From: Erythrobacter sp. WG
Lineage (GTDB): Bacteria; Pseudomonadota; Alphaproteobacteria; Sphingomonadales; Sphingomonadaceae
Reading direction: 5' to 3'
Length of the DNA stretch: 64,000 nt
NCBI RefSeq assembly: GCF_026586795.1
Contig: NZ_JAPFGY010000019.1
Location: 1-64,000 of the forward strand
Below the pieces are notes generated by a model that was not told where the DNA came from, ran no database searches, and saw only the letters and a program-made list of their open reading frames with translations. A program made the translations under genes and the position numbers. Below, one piece after another: positions 1 through 8,840 of this stretch. Each line of letters starts with the position of its first letter. Within the stretch, counting starts at the first letter, position 1.

Positions 1-474
1 GCCCCGGCGCCCGCTGCCACCGCCGCCACGCCGAGCGCCGCCCGCCTCGCGGCGGTGCAGGCGATCGCCAAGCCGCAGACGGCGGACGCGGCGGACGACG
101 AATATTCCTACGGCTTCCGCCTCTGGAACGCCGGCTTCTTCCCCGAGGCCCGCCAGCAGCTCGCCAAGTATGTCGAGCAGTATCCGAACCATTCCAAGAT
201 CAGCTACGGGCGCAACCTGCTCGGCCGTGCCTTCCTCGACGACAAGATGCCCGAGGACGCGGCGCGGTGGTTCCTGCGCAACTACCAGGCCAACAAGGCG
301 GGCGAGCGGGCGCCGGACAGCCTGCTCTATCTCGGCGCGGCGATGATCGCGATGAAGGACACCAAGCGCGCCTGCATCGCGCTCGCCGAATTCGCCGAGA
401 CCTACCCGCTGGTCGCTTCGGGGCGGCTCGCGACCGACTATCAGGCGAACCGCGCCAAGGTGAAGTGCAGCTAG
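1..474 (+). CDS. cpoB: CpoB/YbgF-type periplasmic TPR protein, 5' end outside window
   Basis: This is the C-terminal part of a tetratricopeptide protein; the frame is open from base 1, so the start lies upstream. After an Ala/Pro-rich linker come TPR-like helices (EYSYGFRLWNAGFFPEARQQ, then a block around ISYGRNLLGRAFLDDK), ending in VKCS. The 'Y-x-x-G-F-x-L-x-A-G-x-F-x-E-A' opening is typical of the YbgF/CpoB C-terminal domain. In that family the protein works with the Tol-Pal system to coordinate outer-membrane constriction and septal peptidoglycan synthesis. CpoB directly before tilS is a common alphaproteobacterial arrangement and supports the call. The coiled-coil N-terminus and signal peptide cannot be seen. 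Confidence 0.8.
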   Translation, partial: APAPAATAATPSAARLAAVQAIAKPQTADAADDEYSYGFRLWNAGFFPEARQQLAKYVEQYPNHSKISYGRNLLGRAFLDDKMPEDAARWFLRNYQANKAGERAPDSLLYLGAAMIAMKDTKRACIALAEFAETYPLVASGRLATDYQANRAKVKCS

Positions 475-1463
475 ACGCCGCCGCGCGGGACCGCTTCGCC
501 GCCGACCTTGCGGCCCTGTGGCCCGAGGCAGAGCGCGGCGGGCGCCCGCTGGGCCTTGCGGTGTCTGGCGGGCCGGACAGCCTCGCGCTGCTGCTGCTCG
601 CCCATGCGGCCTTGCCGGGGGGCATCGCCGTCGCCAGCATCGACCACGGCCTGCGGCCCGAGGCGGCGGGCGAGGTTGCGCTGGTCGAGCGGATCGCCGC
701 CGAGCGCGGCGTTCCCTTCACGCCTATGCGCGTCACCCTGATGCCCGGGAACGTGCAGGCCGAGGCACGCGCCGCGCGCTATCGGGCACTCGCCCGCTGG
801 GCTGCCGAGGCGGCGCTGGGCGCCGTCGCCACGGCGCACCATGCCGACGACCAGGCCGAGACCCTGCTGATGCGCCTCAACCGTGGGAGCGGGCTGGCGG
901 GCCTTGCCGGGGTGCGGGCCCGCACCGTTCTGGAGGGGACCGAGCTTCCGCTGCTGCGCCCGCTGCTCGGCTGGCGCAAGGCCGAGCTCGGCGCGATCGT
1001 CGCGGGCGAGGGTCTGATGGCGGCGCAGGACCCCTCGAACGCCGATCCCGCCTTCGACCGCGCCCGGCTGCGCGCGCGCCTCGCCGAGGCCGACTGGCTC
1101 GATCCGCTGCGCGTCGCCGCCAGCGCCGCGCATCTTGCCGAGGGCTGGCAGGCGCTCGAATGGTATGCCGAGCTCGACTGGCACGAGATGGTGATGCGCG
1201 ATGCGGGCGATGCGCCCGGCTTCACCTATTGCGCCAACGCCCCTCGCATCATCGGCATCGAGACGATCCTCAGGATCATCCGCGAACTCGGCGGCCATGC
1301 CACGCGCAGCGAGGCGGCGCGGGCGTGGGAGCGGCTGTGGGCGGGCGAGAACGCCTCATTGGGCGGCGTGCTGGCGGTGCCGGCGGTGGAGACGGTCGCA
1401 AAGATCGGGGTGTTGATGCGGGTGTGGCGTTTCAGGCCGGAACCGGCGCGCTCCCTGAACTGA
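465..1463 (+). CDS. tilS: tRNA(Ile)-lysidine synthase TilS
   Basis: This enzyme ligates lysine to C34 of the CAU-anticodon tRNA-Ile in the cytoplasm, converting its reading from AUG to AUA. The PP-loop ATP-binding motif SGGPDS is at residues 34-39, followed by the family block around ATAHHADDQAETLLMRLNRGSGLAGLAG. I chose the GTG at 465 (332 aa): it gives the normal distance to the PP-loop, AAGG lies 5 nt upstream, and it overlaps the end of cpoB by 10 nt, implying translational coupling. The frame is open further upstream, but that part only shadows cpoB. The protein is on the short side and seems to have only a reduced C-terminal region. Confidence 0.92.
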   Translation: MQLDAAARDRFAADLAALWPEAERGGRPLGLAVSGGPDSLALLLLAHAALPGGIAVASIDHGLRPEAAGEVALVERIAAERGVPFTPMRVTLMPGNVQAEARAARYRALARWAAEAALGAVATAHHADDQAETLLMRLNRGSGLAGLAGVRARTVLEGTELPLLRPLLGWRKAELGAIVAGEGLMAAQDPSNADPAFDRARLRARLAEADWLDPLRVAASAAHLAEGWQALEWYAELDWHEMVMRDAGDAPGFTYCANAPRIIGIETILRIIRELGGHATRSEAARAWERLWAGENASLGGVLAVPAVETVAKIGVLMRVWRFRPEPARSLN

Positions 1464-1480
1464 TCGCGCTCACGAGCGAT

Positions 1481-1569
1481 GCAGACCCCCCGCCCCGCCT
1501 CCCCACCCGGCCACCACAGCATAGTGGTACTATTGGTGGTCGGGTGGGGAGGCGGGGCGGGGGGTCTGC
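1481..1569. repeat. 89-nt near-perfect hairpin between convergent genes
   Basis: Two 36-nt arms (1481-1516 and 1534-1569) are reverse complements except at one position (1510/1540), which would be a G-U pair in RNA. The 17-nt interior holds a second small stem, ATAGT (1521-1525) with ACTAT (1529-1533) around GGT. It lies between the ends of tilS (+) and the L,D-transpeptidase gene (-). It could serve as a bidirectional terminator, though neither side has a U-tract, or be a copy of a dispersed palindromic element. Confidence 0.85.
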
Positions 1570-1590
1570 GCCACCGAAGGTGGCCGATAA

Positions 1591-2424
1591 TCAGAGAACC
1601 TTGTCGCCCAGCCCGATCATCTTGCCGCGGGTGATGATCACCTTGTCGCCGCGCTTCGCCTCGGCGAAGAGCTTGGCGGCGAATTCGTCGGGCACGCCGA
1701 TGCAGCCGTGGCTGGCATAGCCGTTCATGACCGGCGAGCCGTGGATCGCGATCCCGTCCCAGGTCAGGCGCAGCGTCCAGGGCATCGGCGCGTTGTTGTA
1801 CTTCTCGGAGACGTTGTTGCGCTCCTTGGTGAGGATCGGGAAGGTGCCGAGCGGGGTGGGGTGCGATTGCGTGCCGACCAGCACCACTGCCGTGCCGATC
1901 TCGTGCCCGTCGCGGAAGGCGCTGATCACCCGCGCCTGAAGGTCGACGGTGATGACCAGCTGGCCTGCGGCGGGGGCGGCGCTGTCGTCCCAGTACCAGT
2001 CGCCATACCGGAACGCGCCCTCGACCGGGAGGATCGACCTGACGACGAAGCCCTGGCTGCGCGCCGCTGCCGGGCGGGACGCGGGGGTGCGGGCTGCGGC
2101 GGGGGCGGTGGCGGGGAGCGGCTGGACCACCTCGCGCGGGATCATCCGCACCGCCGGGCCGCGCGGGGCCGGTTCTTCCTCGGGCACGGCGGCTTCCGGC
2201 GCGCCGGCGAGCGGCGGGAGACCGGCATAGACCGCCGCCGGATCGATCCCCGGCGTATCAGCCCCCCGCGCGTCCTCGGTGTCGGGATCGACGGCCTCGA
2301 AGGCCCCTGCGGCGCGCGCGGCAACCTCTTGTGCGGCATCTGCGGCGCGCGCGGTCGACGTTTGCGCCGAGGCTGCATATTGCAGCACGACGAGGGCGAT
2401 GAAGAAGGCGTTGGCGCGGATCAT
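1591..2424 (-). CDS. L,D-transpeptidase (YkuD domain)
   Basis: This is a secreted peptidoglycan-modifying enzyme: an N-terminal hydrophobic segment (residues 1-20, ending ASA) would send it to the periplasm. An Ala/Pro-rich spacer precedes a C-terminal YkuD domain (about residues 150-265) with GTFPILT, the catalytic-site histidine in IHGSP (H228) and the nucleophile in SHGCIGV (C241). The usual motif reads SHGC-hydrophobic-R/N; here glycine replaces the basic or polar residue. Family members form 3-3 crosslinks or anchor proteins to peptidoglycan. The gene stands alone, convergent with tilS across a long hairpin and about 80 nt downstream of rimO on the same strand. Confidence 0.88.
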   Translation of the reverse strand: MIRANAFFIALVVLQYAASAQTSTARAADAAQEVAARAAGAFEAVDPDTEDARGADTPGIDPAAVYAGLPPLAGAPEAAVPEEEPAPRGPAVRMIPREVVQPLPATAPAAARTPASRPAAARSQGFVVRSILPVEGAFRYGDWYWDDSAAPAAGQLVITVDLQARVISAFRDGHEIGTAVVLVGTQSHPTPLGTFPILTKERNNVSEKYNNAPMPWTLRLTWDGIAIHGSPVMNGYASHGCIGVPDEFAAKLFAEAKRGDKVIITRGKMIGLGDKVL

Positions 2425-2507
2425 GGGGTGATTATGCCGCGTCGGGCCGCAGGTTGCCAGACGTTAACCAACCCGCGTCCCGGCGGGGGACGCGCGCCCG
2501 GCAGGGA

Positions 2508-3884
2508 TTAACGGGCGATCGCGCCAAACAGATCGTGCGCGTCGGCATCCTCGATCGTGGCGCTGACCATGTCGCCGGGCTGGAGCGTCGCGGGCACGTT
2601 CCTGAGATACACCGCCCCGTCAATCTCGGGCGCGTCGGCCTGGCTGCGGCCCGTGGCGCCGATATCGCCGTCCTCGTCTGCCTCGCCGACCTCGTCGATG
2701 ATGACCGGAAGCGTGCGGCCCACCTTGGCGGCGAGCTTGGCGGCGCTGATCCGCTCGGTCACTTCCATGATCCGGGCGTAGCGCTCTTCCTTGACCGCCT
2801 CGGGCACCTGATCAGGCAAGGCATTGGCCGCCGCGCCCTCGACCGGTTCGAAACGGAAGGCGCCGACTCGGTCGAGTTGCGCCTCTTCCAGCCAGTCGAG
2901 GAGGTAGCGGAAGTCGTCCTCGGTCTCGCCCGGGAAGCCGACCACGAAGGAGCTTCGGATCGCGATATCGGGACAGATCGCGCGCCAGGACTTCAGCCGC
3001 TCGAGCACCTTGGCCTCGTTGGCGGGGCGGCGCATCAGCTTGAGCACCTTGGGGCTGGCGTGCTGGAAGGGAATGTCGAGATAGGGCGTCAGCAGCCCCT
3101 CGGCCATCAGCGGGATGACCTGATCGACGTGGGGGTAGGGGTAGACGTAATGGAGCCGCACCCACGGCGTCTGGCCGTCGGGGGTGCGCAAGCTTCCCAG
3201 TTCGCGCGCCATGTCGGTCATGTGCGCGCGCACCTCGCGACCGTGCCATTGGCGGGCCTCGTGGCGGATGTCGACCCCGTAGGCGCTGGTGTCCTGCGAG
3301 ATCACCAGCAGCTCGCGCGTCCCCGCCGCGACCAGCTTCTCCGCTTCGCGCAGCACGGCATCAATGCGCCGGCTGGCAAGCTTCCCGCGCAGGGCGGGAA
3401 TGATGCAGAAGGCGCAGGAGTGATTGCAGCCCTCGGAGATCTTGAGATAGCTGTAGTGCCGGGGCGTCAGCTTGATGTCGGGCTGGGGGATGAGGTCGAC
3501 AAACGGCCCTTGGCTCGGCGGCGCGTGGGTGTGCACCGCCTCGACCACCTGCTCATACTGGTGCGCGCCGGTCACCGCGAGCACCTGCGGGTGGACGGCG
3601 CGGATCGCGTCCGCCTCCTCGCCCATGCAGCCGGTCACGATCACCCTCCCGTTCTCGGCAATCGCCTCGCCGATCGCGGCAAGGCTCTCCTCCTTTGCGG
3701 AATCGAGGAAGCCGCAGGTGTTGACCAGCACCACGTCCGCGCCCGCATAGTCCTCGGCGAAGGCATAGCCATCGGCACGCAGGCGGGTGAGAATCCGCTC
3801 GGAATCGACCAGCGCCTTGGGGCAGCCGAGCGAGACCATGCCGATCCTCTTCTGGTCCGGGAGAGTCGTGACGGGGGTGTTCAT
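2508..3884 (-). CDS. rimO: Ribosomal protein S12 methylthiotransferase RimO
   Basis: RimO adds a methylthio group to the conserved aspartate of ribosomal protein S12 using radical SAM chemistry. The 458-aa protein has the normal family length and all three modules. The N-terminal MTTase domain has cluster cysteines C21 ([12 protein letters not shown]), C57 and C86 (TGCMGEE). The radical SAM core has C153/C157/C160 in [13 protein letters not shown], followed by the family sequence RGKLASR. A C-terminal TRAM domain covers roughly the last 65 residues. [12 protein letters not shown] and the '[15 protein letters not shown]' block separate RimO from MiaB. The gene appears monocistronic. Confidence 0.95.
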   Translation of the reverse strand: MNTPVTTLPDQKRIGMVSLGCPKALVDSERILTRLRADGYAFAEDYAGADVVLVNTCGFLDSAKEESLAAIGEAIAENGRVIVTGCMGEEADAIRAVHPQVLAVTGAHQYEQVVEAVHTHAPPSQGPFVDLIPQPDIKLTPRHYSYLKISEGCNHSCAFCIIPALRGKLASRRIDAVLREAEKLVAAGTRELLVISQDTSAYGVDIRHEARQWHGREVRAHMTDMARELGSLRTPDGQTPWVRLHYVYPYPHVDQVIPLMAEGLLTPYLDIPFQHASPKVLKLMRRPANEAKVLERLKSWRAICPDIAIRSSFVVGFPGETEDDFRYLLDWLEEAQLDRVGAFRFEPVEGAAANALPDQVPEAVKEERYARIMEVTERISAAKLAAKVGRTLPVIIDEVGEADEDGDIGATGRSQADAPEIDGAVYLRNVPATLQPGDMVSATIEDADAHDLFGAIAR

Positions 3885-3946
3885 CGCGGCGCGCCCCTAC
3901 ACCAGGGCGGGGGATTGCGCCACCATATCCTCACAGCGCCATGACA

Positions 3947-3967
3947 CCCCCGGGGTTGACCCGGGGG
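3947..3967. other. GC-rich hairpin upstream of the DUF6356 gene
   Basis: An 8-bp perfect stem (CCCCCGGG with CCCGGGGG, loop GTTGA) ends 24 nt before the ATG at 3992. It has no T-run on either side, so a terminator role is doubtful. It may sit in the leader of the downstream gene. Confidence 0.4.
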
Positions 3968-3991
3968 CAAGAAAAGAGGCATTCCCGCCGC

Positions 3992-4231
3992 ATGATCGCC
4001 AAACTCTTCACCGAACACCCTCGCGCCATCGGCGAAACCTATGGCCAGCACGCCCGCACCGCGCTGTGCTTCGGCGCGCGCATGGTGACGGGCGGGCTCG
4101 CCTGCATGGTCCACGCCATCGTCCCCGGCCTGTTCGTCAAGACCGCGAGCCGCACCGTGGTGCAGCTCGATGCCGAGATGCGCGGCCGCAAGCCCGCCCC
4201 GGGCGCCGAGGAATTCGCCTACGTGATTTAG
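3992..4231 (+). CDS. DUF6356 family protein
   Basis: A 79-aa protein beginning MIAKLFTEHPRAIGETYGQH, which matches my memory of the small DUF6356 family in sphingomonads. It has one amphipathic to hydrophobic stretch (ARMVTGGLACMVHAIVPGLF, about residues 31-50) that probably inserts into or lies on the inner membrane. No catalytic motif is visible and the function is unknown. I start at the ATG at 3992 because the open frame before it is only a few codons and includes the hairpin. The next gene begins 15 nt downstream, so the two probably form a transcription unit. Confidence 0.75.
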   Translation: MIAKLFTEHPRAIGETYGQHARTALCFGARMVTGGLACMVHAIVPGLFVKTASRTVVQLDAEMRGRKPAPGAEEFAYVI

Positions 4232-4246
4232 CGTGGGAGCGCCCGC

Positions 4247-4648
4247 ATGAACGACTTCGCCCTGTGGCCGGTGCTGGCCGGGACCGCCGCCTTCTTCATC
4301 GTCGGCGCGCTGTGGTACGGGGTGATCTTCGCCAAGCCCTGGCAGCGCGCGGCGGGGCTTACCAACAGGCAGCTCCAGGCCGGCAACATGGGCCTGATCT
4401 TCGGCCTCGCTTTCCTCTTCGAAATGCTGATCGCGATGGTGCTGTGGCACCTCCTCGCGCGCACCGATCCCAAGCCGTTCGTCGTCATGATGATGGCGAT
4501 GGGCTTCGCACTCGGCGTGATGATCCCCGCGATCGGGGTGAACTACTTGTTCCTCAGAAAGCCGCTCGCGCTGTTCCTGATCGATGCCGGGCACTTCCTC
4601 GTCGGCATGGCGGCGATGGGCGGGGTGTTCGTGTGGTTCAGGAGCTGA
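4247..4648 (+). CDS. DUF1761 integral membrane protein
   Basis: A 133-aa protein with four likely transmembrane helices (about residues 8-27, 49-68, 78-100 and 110-130). The start 'W-P-V-L-A-G-T-A-A-F-F-I-V-G-A-L-W-Y-G' and the later GVIFAKPWQRAAGLT are characteristic of DUF1761, a family without a known function. It follows the DUF6356 gene by 15 nt and probably shares its transcript. Nothing in the sequence suggests a substrate. Confidence 0.8.
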   Translation: MNDFALWPVLAGTAAFFIVGALWYGVIFAKPWQRAAGLTNRQLQAGNMGLIFGLAFLFEMLIAMVLWHLLARTDPKPFVVMMMAMGFALGVMIPAIGVNYLFLRKPLALFLIDAGHFLVGMAAMGGVFVWFRS

Positions 4649-4707
4649 GTGAGGCGGCTTTCGGCCGGGGCGTCAGGCCGTGCATCCGGCACCGGTAACA
4701 CGATAGT

Positions 4708-5337
4708 TCAGGGCCTGCCTTCGGGGGACATTGCCGGAGCCTGTGCCTTCTCCTCCAGCGGAAGGGGCCGGTTGACCAGCGACAGAAAGAGGACCGGCGG
4801 AAGGATGAGCAGCAGCAGCGTATGCCACCAGCTCCGCCGCACCCAGCCCAGCGACAGGAACAGCAGGACCAGCACCCCATTCGGCACCACCGAAGGCAGC
4901 GCGGGAACCGTCCTCGCCCAGCCGACGAAGGCGATGCTGCGGCCCATGCGGATGATGACGAAGCCGGCGACCAGGATCGCGAACAGGGTCCAGAAATACC
5001 GGGCATTGGCGAAATAGCTGGCGCGCAGGTCGAGGCCTTCGGTCGGAACCTCATCCGGCAGGACCGCCGCGCAGGTCAGTTACAGGAGCAGGAACCCGCC
5101 CACGATCGGCAGGAAGATGCCGATCGTCACCGGCCGCCCCGGCACGATCACCTGGTTGGTGTTCCACCACAGCTCGATGATGATCAACAGCAGGAGCAGC
5201 GCGGCGGCGAAGGGGTACTAGTGCTAGCGCACCCGATGTCGGCAGCGCAGCAGCCGGTGGGTGCTCTGGGCAATCTCGGCGAGTGACAGGCCGACAAGTA
5301 TCGAGATGAACCCGGCCGCGTAGTCGATCGCGGTCAT
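4708..5337 (-). pseudogene. Membrane-protein pseudogene with three in-frame stops
   Basis: From the ATG at 5337 a single frame runs to the TGA at 4708 with no frameshift but three internal stops: TAG at 5226-5224, TAG at 5220-5218 and TAA at 5082-5080. Read through, it gives a ~209-residue membrane protein: MTAIDYAAGFISILVGLSLA, then RHRVR-stop-H-stop-YPFAAALLLL, then GGFLLL-stop-LTCAAVLPDEV, then two more hydrophobic blocks up to SLVNRPLPLEEKAQ. The first two stops fall where Trp would fit (R-W-H-W), one base change each; the third fits Tyr. Codon use is otherwise like the neighbours. Four to six transmembrane segments are plausible. Sequencing error is possible but three separate ones are unlikely. 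Shorter open frames inside this span are fragments. Confidence 0.8.
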
Positions 5338-5478
5338 GCGCCCCCCCCCTCCCAAGTCGGCAGGCCATAGAGCGGTTGCGGGGCGTTGTGAACCGCATCG
5401 GGGCCGCCTGCCGTGCAGCACCATGCGCAAGCCTTCGATCCCGCTGGGCCGTTCCAAAGCGATGGCCTGGGCGCCGGG

Positions 5479-6549
5479 TTACTCCGCTTCGCTCCCCGCC
5501 GTCGGCACGATTTCCACCACCACGTCGCCGGGGCGGAGCACCTGGCATTCGTCCTCCCAAAAGCCGATGGCGCGGCCATTTCGGTAGACCCTGAGGCCCT
5601 GGCCGCCGCTCGTCAGATCGGTGATCGGGCGGCCGCATTCCTGCGCCGTGACCTCGCGCTCGACCAGCTGCACCCGCCCGCCCACGCTGGCGAGGTCGGC
5701 GAGGTAATCGGCGATGTGCGCGCCCTTGACGCTGCCCGCCAGCAAGAGGCCGGTGAAGCGCACCGGGTTGATGACGTTGTTGGCGCCGGCCTGCCGGGCG
5801 AGCAGTTCGTTGTCGTCGGCGCGCACCACCACGCTGATCGGCACGTCCGGGGCGAGGTGGCGCACCGTCAGCACGATGAGGATCGAGGTGTCGTCGCGCC
5901 CGGCCGAGACCAGCACGCTCGAAGCCTCGGCGATCCGCACCGCCTTCAGCGTCTCGTCGCGGGTGGCATCGGCGGCCATGACGTTGACCCCGAGCTTCTC
6001 GGCGGCGGCGAGGCGGTCTTCCGAGGGGTCGATGACAACGATGCTGCGCGGATCGACCCCGCGCTCAATCAGCTCGCCCACGCTCTGCGCGCCCGAGATG
6101 CCGTAGCCCAGCACCACCACGTGGCCGGTGAGCTGTTCCTGGATGCGGGCCATGCGCCATTTCTCCCAGCTGCGCTTGATGACGAAATCGTAGGCCGCGC
6201 CCACGAAGATGAACAGGACAGCGATGCGGACAGGGGTGACGATCACCGCCTCGATCAGCCGCGCGCGGTCGGAAACGGGGGCGATGTCGCCGAAGCCGGT
6301 GGTGGTGACGCTGATCATCGTGAAATAGACGACGTCGAGAAAGCTGATGTGCTTGTCGAAGTTGTCGACCAGCCCGGCGCGGTCCCACCAGTGGATCATG
6401 ATGACCATGCCGAGCAGCAGGAAGGCGATCCCGGCGCGGATGCCGAGGTCGCCCCACACCGGCAGGCGCACCTCCCGTCTGAGCGGCCGGAACTGGTCGG
6501 CGAGCAGCGCCTTGCGCTGGAACAGGGTGCGGCCTTTCGGCTCGGCCAT
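5479..6549 (-). CDS. Two-TM potassium channel with RCK/TrkA-N domain
   Basis: This is an inner-membrane K+ channel subunit of the Kch/MthK type, 356 aa. Two transmembrane helices (about residues 35-55 and 95-118) flank a pore loop with the filter-like TTTGFGDI. A cytoplasmic RCK domain follows, with the Rossmann motif VVVLGYGISG, the acidic strand end VVIDPSE, and a TrkA-C-like end (YRNGRAIGFWEDECQVLRPGDVV). The filter reads TGFGD rather than the classical TVGYGD, a variant seen in many prokaryotic channels. The start at 6549 (MAEPKGRTLFQ) overlaps the surE stop by one base (TGATG), which indicates coupled translation from the serS-surE transcript. Confidence 0.88.
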   Translation of the reverse strand: MAEPKGRTLFQRKALLADQFRPLRREVRLPVWGDLGIRAGIAFLLLGMVIMIHWWDRAGLVDNFDKHISFLDVVYFTMISVTTTGFGDIAPVSDRARLIEAVIVTPVRIAVLFIFVGAAYDFVIKRSWEKWRMARIQEQLTGHVVVLGYGISGAQSVGELIERGVDPRSIVVIDPSEDRLAAAEKLGVNVMAADATRDETLKAVRIAEASSVLVSAGRDDTSILIVLTVRHLAPDVPISVVVRADDNELLARQAGANNVINPVRFTGLLLAGSVKGAHIADYLADLASVGGRVQLVEREVTAQECGRPITDLTSGGQGLRVYRNGRAIGFWEDECQVLRPGDVVVEIVPTAGSEAE

Positions 6550-7313
6550 CAGTCCGCGAACCGTTCGGCGAGAATGCCGATGGTCGAATAGTGGGTCAGG
6601 TCCAGCTGGAGCGGGGTGACCGCGATGTAGCCGTCCTCGATGGCTTCCAGATCGGTGCCGTGGTCGAGGGTGTGCTCGATGGGGTCCAATCCGAACCAGA
6701 AGTAGCGATAGCCGCGCGGATCGCGGCCCTCGACGATGGTGCCGCGCGAATAGTCGTGGAAGCCCTGCCGGACGACGCGGATGCCCTTGACCTCTTCGGG
6801 CGGCAGGGCGGGGAAGTTGACGTTGATGAGCGTGCGTTCGGCCATCGGCGCGTCGATCAGCTTGGCGAGCACCTTCGCGCCCCATTCGCGCGCCGCGCCG
6901 AAGGGGACGTCGTCGCCCATGCCTTCGCGGGCATAGACCTGGCTGAAGGCGATTGCGCGCACGCCCGCCAGCGCGCCCTCGATCGCGGCCGAGACCGTGC
7001 CCGAATAGGTGATGTCGTCGGCGAGATTGGCGCCGCGGTTGACGCCGGAGAGGATGATGTCGGGCGGCGCGGGCATGACGGTGCGCAGCGCCATCATCAC
7101 GCTGTCGGTCGGCGTGCCGGTGACCGCAAAGCGCCGCTCGCCGTGGGTCTGGAGCCGGACGGGCCGCGTCAGGGTGAGCGAGTGGCCCGCCCCCGACTGC
7201 TCCTCGGACGGCGCGCAAATCCAGATATCGTCGGAAAACTGGCGCGCGATCTCTTCCAGCACCTTGAGGCCGGGGGCGTGGATGCCGTCGTCGTTGGTGA
7301 GGAGAATGCGCAT
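6549..7313 (-). CDS. surE: 5'/3'-nucleotidase SurE
   Basis: SurE dephosphorylates nucleoside 5'- and 3'-monophosphates in a metal-dependent way and is linked to stationary-phase survival. The N-terminus [15 protein letters not shown] carries the metal-binding Asp pair (D8, D9), and the block SGAGHSLTLTRP and 'SGVNRGANLADDITYSGTV' are diagnostic. At 254 aa it has normal length. The start overlaps the serS stop by one base (TGATG) and its own stop overlaps the K+ channel start the same way, so the three genes form one coupled unit. Confidence 0.95.
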   Translation of the reverse strand: MRILLTNDDGIHAPGLKVLEEIARQFSDDIWICAPSEEQSGAGHSLTLTRPVRLQTHGERRFAVTGTPTDSVMMALRTVMPAPPDIILSGVNRGANLADDITYSGTVSAAIEGALAGVRAIAFSQVYAREGMGDDVPFGAAREWGAKVLAKLIDAPMAERTLINVNFPALPPEEVKGIRVVRQGFHDYSRGTIVEGRDPRGYRYFWFGLDPIEHTLDHGTDLEAIEDGYIAVTPLQLDLTHYSTIGILAERFAD

Positions 7314-8707
7314 CAGGCGGTGGGTTCCAATCGGGTGATGCCGCCCATGTAGGGCAGCAATGCGTCAGGCACGGTCACGCTGCCATCGGCGTTCTGGTAG
7401 TTCTCGATCACCGCCACCAGCGTGCGCCCGACCGCGAGGCCGGAGCCGTTCAAGGTGTGGACGAACTCGGTGCGTTTTTCCCCGGCCACCCGGTAGCGGG
7501 TGTTCATCCGCCGCGCCTGGAAGTCGCCCGTGTTCGAGCAGGAACTGATCTCGCGATAGGCGCCCTGGCCGGGGAGCCACACCTCGAGATCATAGGTCTT
7601 GCGCGCGCCGAACCCCATGTCGCCGGTGCACAGCAGCAGTTTGCGGTAGGGGAGGGCGAGGCGCTCGAGGATGGTCTCGGCGGCGCGCGTCATACGCTGG
7701 TGCTCGGCCTCGGAGTCCTCGGGCCGCACGATGGAGACGAGCTCGCACTTCTCGAACTGGTGCTGGCGAATGAACCCCCGCGTATCGCGCCCCGCCGCCC
7801 CGGCCTCGGAGCGGAAGCACAGGGTGAGAGCGGTAAGGCGCATGGGGAGGGCCGACTCGTCGAGCAGATCGCCCATGACGCTGGCGGTGAGGGAGACTTC
7901 GCTGGTGGGAATAAGCCAGTGATCCTCGCCAGCGCGGAAAGAATCGTCAGCAAACTTCGGCAGCTTATCTGTGCCATACATGGCATCATCGCCCACCAGC
8001 ACCGGCGGGTTGCACTCCGCATAGCCGTGCTCGCCGGTCTGGACGTCGAGCATGAACTGGCCGAGCGCGCGGTGGAGCCTTGCCATGCCGCCCCTAAGGA
8101 AGGTGAAGCGCGCGCCCGAGAGCCTTGCGCCGGTCTCGAAATCCATGCCGAGGGCAGGGGCGATGTCGGCGTGTTCCTTGGGGGTGAAGTCGAACGCGCG
8201 CTTCTCGCCCCATTCTTTTTCTACCCTATTGTCCTCCTCGCTCGCACCGTCGGGAACGTCCTCGGCGGGGAGGTTGGGGATAATCTCGAGCGCCCTTCTC
8301 AGTTCGGTCTCGGCTGTCTTCAGCCCAGCTTCCAGGAAAGGTAGAAGTGCCTTCACCGTTTGCGCTCTTGCGCTATAGGCATCGGCCTTTGGCTTCATAC
8401 CCTCTAAACGAGTGAGGCGTTTTTCTGCCTTCTCGAAATACTCATCTTCGGAAATTTCGCCGCGTTCAAAAAGTTCAAATTCTTTATCTTTTTCTTTTTT
8501 TATGTTTTTCAAAGCGATTTGAGCTTCTTTTTGTTGATTGGCTAGCTCATTGCGCTCGCTCTGGTAGCGTTGTATCTCTACTTTTAGACCTCTGACTTTG
8601 AGATCGAGCAACAGGATTTCAGTCACGACCTTTTTGTCCAAGCCTCGACGCTCGAGTGCCTTGGTAAAGTCGAAGGGGTTCTCGCGGATCCATTTGATGT
8701 CGTGCAT
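7313..8707 (-). CDS. serS: Serine--tRNA ligase
   Basis: This class II synthetase charges tRNA-Ser with serine. Motif 2 and 3 blocks are clear ([21 protein letters not shown] near residue 290; [20 protein letters not shown] near the end). The N-terminal coiled-coil tRNA-binding arm is unusual: at 464 aa the protein is some 35 residues longer than typical, the surplus lying in a Lys/Glu-rich arm (about residues 40-110). The DNA for that part is far more AT-rich than its surroundings: 8401-8640 is 40% GC by my count, and 8461-8520 only 25%. The frame is intact, so this looks like a recombined or recently acquired N-terminal segment rather than an error. Confidence 0.95.
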   Translation of the reverse strand: MHDIKWIRENPFDFTKALERRGLDKKVVTEILLLDLKVRGLKVEIQRYQSERNELANQQKEAQIALKNIKKEKDKEFELFERGEISEDEYFEKAEKRLTRLEGMKPKADAYSARAQTVKALLPFLEAGLKTAETELRRALEIIPNLPAEDVPDGASEEDNRVEKEWGEKRAFDFTPKEHADIAPALGMDFETGARLSGARFTFLRGGMARLHRALGQFMLDVQTGEHGYAECNPPVLVGDDAMYGTDKLPKFADDSFRAGEDHWLIPTSEVSLTASVMGDLLDESALPMRLTALTLCFRSEAGAAGRDTRGFIRQHQFEKCELVSIVRPEDSEAEHQRMTRAAETILERLALPYRKLLLCTGDMGFGARKTYDLEVWLPGQGAYREISSCSNTGDFQARRMNTRYRVAGEKRTEFVHTLNGSGLAVGRTLVAVIENYQNADGSVTVPDALLPYMGGITRLEPTA

Positions 8708-8840
8708 GGGGCGGGCCTATGCCTTCTCGCGTTGCCCAAGGGAAGGGGGCTTGGCGGCGCAGGCCAGCCGCACCCGGCCTGCGACGACCGGGGGAACCGG
8801 TCCGCTCTCCGGCGGTAGACCCTGGGAAGGAGAAGCAACA

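Noticed and set aside
2454-3944. 496-codon open frame opposite rimO
   Set aside because: It is a GC-rich antisense shadow: rimO has complete motifs, while this frame is Arg/Gly/Ala-rich and has no recognisable domain or ribosome-binding site.
5224-5457. Small minus-strand gene of 77 codons
   Set aside because: The codons after the ATG at 5337 are the first piece of a longer membrane-protein frame broken by stops; better called a pseudogene fragment.
7313-8707. Frameshift in serS at the AT-rich segment
   Set aside because: The frame is continuous through the arm into the catalytic core, and the arm has sensible coiled-coil composition.
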